Positions 61,424 to 64,000 of a stretch of 64,000 nt of DNA are shown here, piece after piece. The number at the start of each line of letters is the position of its first letter. Position 1 is the first letter of the stretch. Both the position numbers and the translations under genes were made by a program. The notes below the pieces were generated by a model, which saw only the letters and a program-made list of their open reading frames with translations, did no database searches and was not told the origin of the DNA. Source of the stretch: Massilia sp. NR 4-1. Its GTDB lineage: Bacteria; Pseudomonadota; Gammaproteobacteria; Burkholderiales; Burkholderiaceae_D. Location of the stretch: the NCBI RefSeq assembly GCF_001191005.1, contig NZ_CP012201.1:3782001-3846000 (forward strand), in the 5' to 3' direction.

Positions 61424-61525
61424 GAGTCCATTTCAACACGGACATGGCCAGGCGCAGCGACGAAGACAGTGCGCCTGCACGGCGAGGAGCTGCAACAACG
61501 CCATGGCCGTGTTGAAACGGGCTCT
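61423..61525. repeat. Long interrupted inverted repeat after tamB
   Basis: Arms of 26 bases at 61423-61448 and 61500-61525 agree at 23 of 26 positions (TTTCAACACGG core). An internal perfect 8-base stem pairs 61449-61456 with 61470-61477. It begins at the last base of the tamB stop. It could be a terminator-like fold or a miniature repeat element; no transposase is nearby. Confidence 0.6.
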
Positions 61526-61706
61526 AAAGCCTGAGGGCTGCGCGCGGCGCGCTGGGATTATGGTCGGGCACCGGATCGTCCTGCGGGACGGGCGCGTGCG
61601 GATGGTGGGGGTGGACGGGCTGCGGCTCGGGCTGCGGCTCATCCACCGGCACCGGCAGATCGGGCGCGCGGTGCGCCCGGTACTCGGGAGGGATGCAAGG
61701 GTTCAT
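61524..61706 (-). CDS. Small proline/histidine-rich protein
   Basis: A 60-residue ORF (MNPCIPPEYRAHRAPDLPVP onward) of which about a third is Pro, with alternating acidic residues and His pairs (PVDEPQPEPQPVHPHHPHAP). A GGAG lies 8 bases before the ATG. Its 3' end overlaps the right arm of the inverted repeat at 61500-61525. It has no recognised domain or export signal. A palindromic site of a type bound by MarR-family regulators lies immediately upstream (61732-61748), which is why I keep it despite its size. Confidence 0.42.
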   Translation of the reverse strand: MNPCIPPEYRAHRAPDLPVPVDEPQPEPQPVHPHHPHAPVPQDDPVPDHNPSAPRAALRL

Positions 61707-61767
61707 GTTCGACTCCGGTAAAAATAGTTACCTAAGTGCTTAGCTAAGCTGGGATGCATGAACCCTT
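61697..61767. promoter_or_regulatory. Palindromic operator-like site upstream of the proline-rich ORF
   Basis: A perfect palindrome CTTAGCTAAG (61739-61748) overlaps a second inverted pair CTAAG-TG-CTTAG (61732-61743), within a larger perfect 11-base inverted repeat AAGGGTTCATG (61697-61707 with 61757-61767). The small palindromes resemble MarR-type operators. They lie 26-42 bases upstream of the 61706 start codon. Confidence 0.45.
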
Positions 61768-61782
61768 ATTCTACGCGCCTGT

Positions 61783-64000
61783 TCAGGGCTTGGCGTTCTT
61801 GACGTACTTGTCCAGCCACTGGTTGGATTCATACAGCATGTGCATGATCGATTCGCGCGCGCGGTAGGCGTGCGACTCGTTCGGCAGCATCACCAGCCGT
61901 GCCGTGCCGCCCAGGCCTTTCACGGCCTGGAACATGCGCTCGCTCTGGATCGGGAAGGTGCCGGAGTTGTTGTCCTGCTCACCGTGGATCAGCATCAGCG
62001 CATCCTTGATCTTGTCGGCGTTATTGAAGGGCGACATGGTCTGGTAGGTGGACTGCGCCTTCCAGAACGGCCGGTCTTCCGCCTGGAAGCCGAACGGGGT
62101 CAAGGTGCGGTTATACGCGCCGCTGCGCGCAATGCCGGCGCGGAACAGGCGGGTATGGGCCAGCAGATTGGCGGTCATGAACGCGCCATAGGAATGGCCG
62201 CCGATGGCGATGCGGTGGCGCTCGGCCACGCCGCGCCGCACCACCTCGTCCACCGCCGCTTCGGCGTCGGCCACCAGCTGCGGCAGATACGTGTCGTTCG
62301 GCTCCTCATCCCCCTTGCCCACGATCGGGAAGGATGGATTGTCCAGCACCGCATACCCCATGGCGAGGAAGGCGGCCGGCCCCCAGTAGCTGACGGCATT
62401 GAACTTATACGGCGAGCCGGTGGTCTGGCTGGCGGCGCTGGCCGACTTGAACTCCTGCGGGTAGGCCCACATCAGCAGCGGCAGCGGGCCGTCGCGCTTG
62501 ACGTCGTAGTTCGGCGGCAGCATCAGGTTGGCGGTCAGGTCCACGCCGTCGGCGCGCTTGTAGCGGATCTGCTCTTTCTGCACATCCTTGAGCTGCGGCA
62601 GCGGATGCGGCATATGGGTCAGTGCCGTCAGCTGCGCGGCGCTGCCCGCGCCCAGCTGGCGCAGATAGAAATTGGGACGCTCGCTCGGCGATTCGCGCGT
62701 CGACAGCAGGCGGCTGCCGTCGTCGTTGAGCACCGCCAGCACATTCTCGTAATATGGCGCTTCGCTCTGGAACAGGCGTTCCTTCTTCTTGGTGTTCAGG
62801 CTGAAACGGTCGACGAAGGGACGCTCGCCTTCCGGCGTGGCGCCGGCGCCCGCCAGCAGGATGGTATTGTCGGCGCCCAGCACCAGGCGCGCATGGCCGG
62901 CGGCATCGGGACGGGTCACAGGCTTGCCCGGATCGTTGTAGCGGTCTTCCGAAGAACCGGACCAGACCAGCTCCGGCGCGCTCGCGGCCTGGTCGGGCGC
63001 AATCTTCCACTGCTTGGCGGCGCGGTTCTTCCACCAGCGCTCATTGAGCAGGGCCACGTCGCCACGGCCCCAGACGATGCCGGCATAGCGGCTGCCCAGT
63101 TTCGCCAGCAGGCGCGGCGCAGTGTTAAACGGCACGGCCTGCATATACACGGCGTCGCGGATCTCGGCTTTCTGCGCCGGGTCGCCGCCGTCCTGGGCTT
63201 CGGCCCAGACCAGGGTGGCTGGCGCGTCGGCACGCCAGCTTGGGTGGCGCACGCCGGTCGGCACCGCGTCATTACCCGGTGGCAGACCTTCCTGCAAAGG
63301 CAGTTTGGCGACGGTGTGTTCGACCTTGCCATCCAGCGCGCGCACTTCGACGCGCTTGGCGAAATCGTTGGCCGGCACCAGGTAGGAATAGGGACGTTCC
63401 AGCACTTCGGTCAGCAGGTGTTTGCCGTCGGGCGAAATGCTCACTTCGGAGAACTGCTCCGGCTTGCCGATCAATTTGGCCTTGCCGTTCAGGTCCACCG
63501 TCGCCAGCTGCACGGTGACGTAATGCTCGAACAGTTTGGCGTCGGCCTCGTTCTTCAGCAGATCCGGATAGGTGCGCAACTGCTTGGCGCCGCCGGGCGC
63601 GCTATCCTGGGTGGCAGGACCGGTCGGAATGCCGGTGCCGGCCGGCGGCACGTGGTTACCGGCCGGCTTCAGCTGCACCAGCAGGCCCTTGTTGTCGGGC
63701 AGCCAGTGGAAGCCCTTGTCCATCACGGTGTTCAACGGCTGGTTCAGCAGTTTCTTCGCGCTGCGCGCCGCCACATCCACCAGCCACAGCTCCATGCCGG
63801 CGGCCTTGCCCACGCCATCGTCCTTGCCCAGGTGGGTAAAGGCCAGGTAGCGCTGGTCGGGCGACCAGGCCATTTCGGCCAGGCGCAGATTCTGCGGCAG
63901 GCCGGCGATCTGTACTTCCTTCTGCGTATCGATATCGAGCAGGGCCAGGCCGGAACCGAAGTTGAAACGGCTGCTGGCATAGCTGCGCGGATGGATGCGC
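61783..64000 (-). CDS. S9 family serine peptidase, 5' end beyond window
   Basis: The last 739 codons or so of a prolyl-oligopeptidase-type peptidase; the frame is open through base 64000 (RIHPRSYASSRFNFGSGLAL upstream of the first in-window Met). An N-terminal beta-propeller part is followed by the alpha/beta hydrolase catalytic domain. The nucleophile Ser lies in AIGGHSYGAFMTANLLAH, with Asp in MLIHGEQDNNSGTFP and His in LPNESHAYRARES. It may belong to the glutamyl-endopeptidase-like S9D subgroup. Any export signal would lie outside the window. Ends near the palindromic site region. Confidence 0.9.
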   Translation of the reverse strand, partial: RIHPRSYASSRFNFGSGLALLDIDTQKEVQIAGLPQNLRLAEMAWSPDQRYLAFTHLGKDDGVGKAAGMELWLVDVAARSAKKLLNQPLNTVMDKGFHWLPDNKGLLVQLKPAGNHVPPAGTGIPTGPATQDSAPGGAKQLRTYPDLLKNEADAKLFEHYVTVQLATVDLNGKAKLIGKPEQFSEVSISPDGKHLLTEVLERPYSYLVPANDFAKRVEVRALDGKVEHTVAKLPLQEGLPPGNDAVPTGVRHPSWRADAPATLVWAEAQDGGDPAQKAEIRDAVYMQAVPFNTAPRLLAKLGSRYAGIVWGRGDVALLNERWWKNRAAKQWKIAPDQAASAPELVWSGSSEDRYNDPGKPVTRPDAAGHARLVLGADNTILLAGAGATPEGERPFVDRFSLNTKKKERLFQSEAPYYENVLAVLNDDGSRLLSTRESPSERPNFYLRQLGAGSAAQLTALTHMPHPLPQLKDVQKEQIRYKRADGVDLTANLMLPPNYDVKRDGPLPLLMWAYPQEFKSASAASQTTGSPYKFNAVSYWGPAAFLAMGYAVLDNPSFPIVGKGDEEPNDTYLPQLVADAEAAVDEVVRRGVAERHRIAIGGHSYGAFMTANLLAHTRLFRAGIARSGAYNRTLTPFGFQAEDRPFWKAQSTYQTMSPFNNADKIKDALMLIHGEQDNNSGTFPIQSERMFQAVKGLGGTARLVMLPNESHAYRARESIMHMLYESNQWLDKYVKNAKP

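Overview
The window is GC-rich, densely coded DNA with no tRNA, rRNA, insertion sequence, prophage or CRISPR array that I can see. The gene content (TamA/TamB, QueC, a PhoX-type phosphatase, a DUF3369 HD-GYP regulator, DUF3016, DUF2058, many GGDEF/EAL and GAF sensors, several exported peptidases) and the GC-rich palindromic repeats in gene gaps suggest the chromosome of a betaproteobacterium of the Oxalobacteraceae, in the Massilia/Duganella/Janthinobacterium group. This placement is inferred from protein style and was not checked against a database.

Layout. 1-6.6 kb holds mixed single genes: DUF2058, a membrane protein, a GNAT enzyme, a TetR regulator divergent from a CPBP protease with a clear operator-like palindrome between them, an erythromycin-esterase-like enzyme, and DUF411. 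6.8-13.5 kb is a plus-strand gene train: Tat-exported alpha/beta hydrolase, catalase, isochorismatase-like hydrolase, terminator, XapX protein, YtcJ-type amidohydrolase, DoxX protein, DUF1275 protein. A convergent LuxR-type response regulator follows. 13.5-18 kb carries DUF1059, a chemoreceptor, an HxlR regulator and a periplasmic solute-binding protein. 18-24.9 kb is the most unusual block: a polytopic glycosyltransferase-like protein, an FAD/NAD(P) oxidoreductase, a stand-alone APS kinase (cysC), an arginase-fold protein, a sulfotransferase and a methyltransferase. Together they could make PAPS and use it to sulfate a small molecule or glycan.

25-36.5 kb has exported peptidases (DUF885, M1, M28) mixed with a MazG-like pyrophosphohydrolase, an alpha/beta hydrolase, a DEAD-box helicase with two DbpA-type RNA-binding domains, an SDR and an SRPBCC protein. 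36.6-54.2 kb is rich in signalling: a CHASE-PAS-GGDEF-EAL protein, an HD-GYP response regulator convergent with a GAF-GAF histidine kinase, and a CHASE-PAS-GAF-GGDEF diguanylate cyclase. Between them are a host-attachment-family protein, a dienelactone hydrolase, a PQQ-type sugar dehydrogenase lipoprotein, a thioesterase, DUF3016 and phoX with a good Pho-box promoter. 54.3-64 kb holds queC, the overlapping tamA-tamB pair, a small proline-rich ORF behind a palindromic operator-like site, and the 3' part of an S9 peptidase that runs off the end.

Most large ORFs opposite or out of frame with these genes are GC-driven shadows and were left out. Residue positions are approximate. Protein families were recognised by eye from motifs, so function calls for uncharacterised families are inference.
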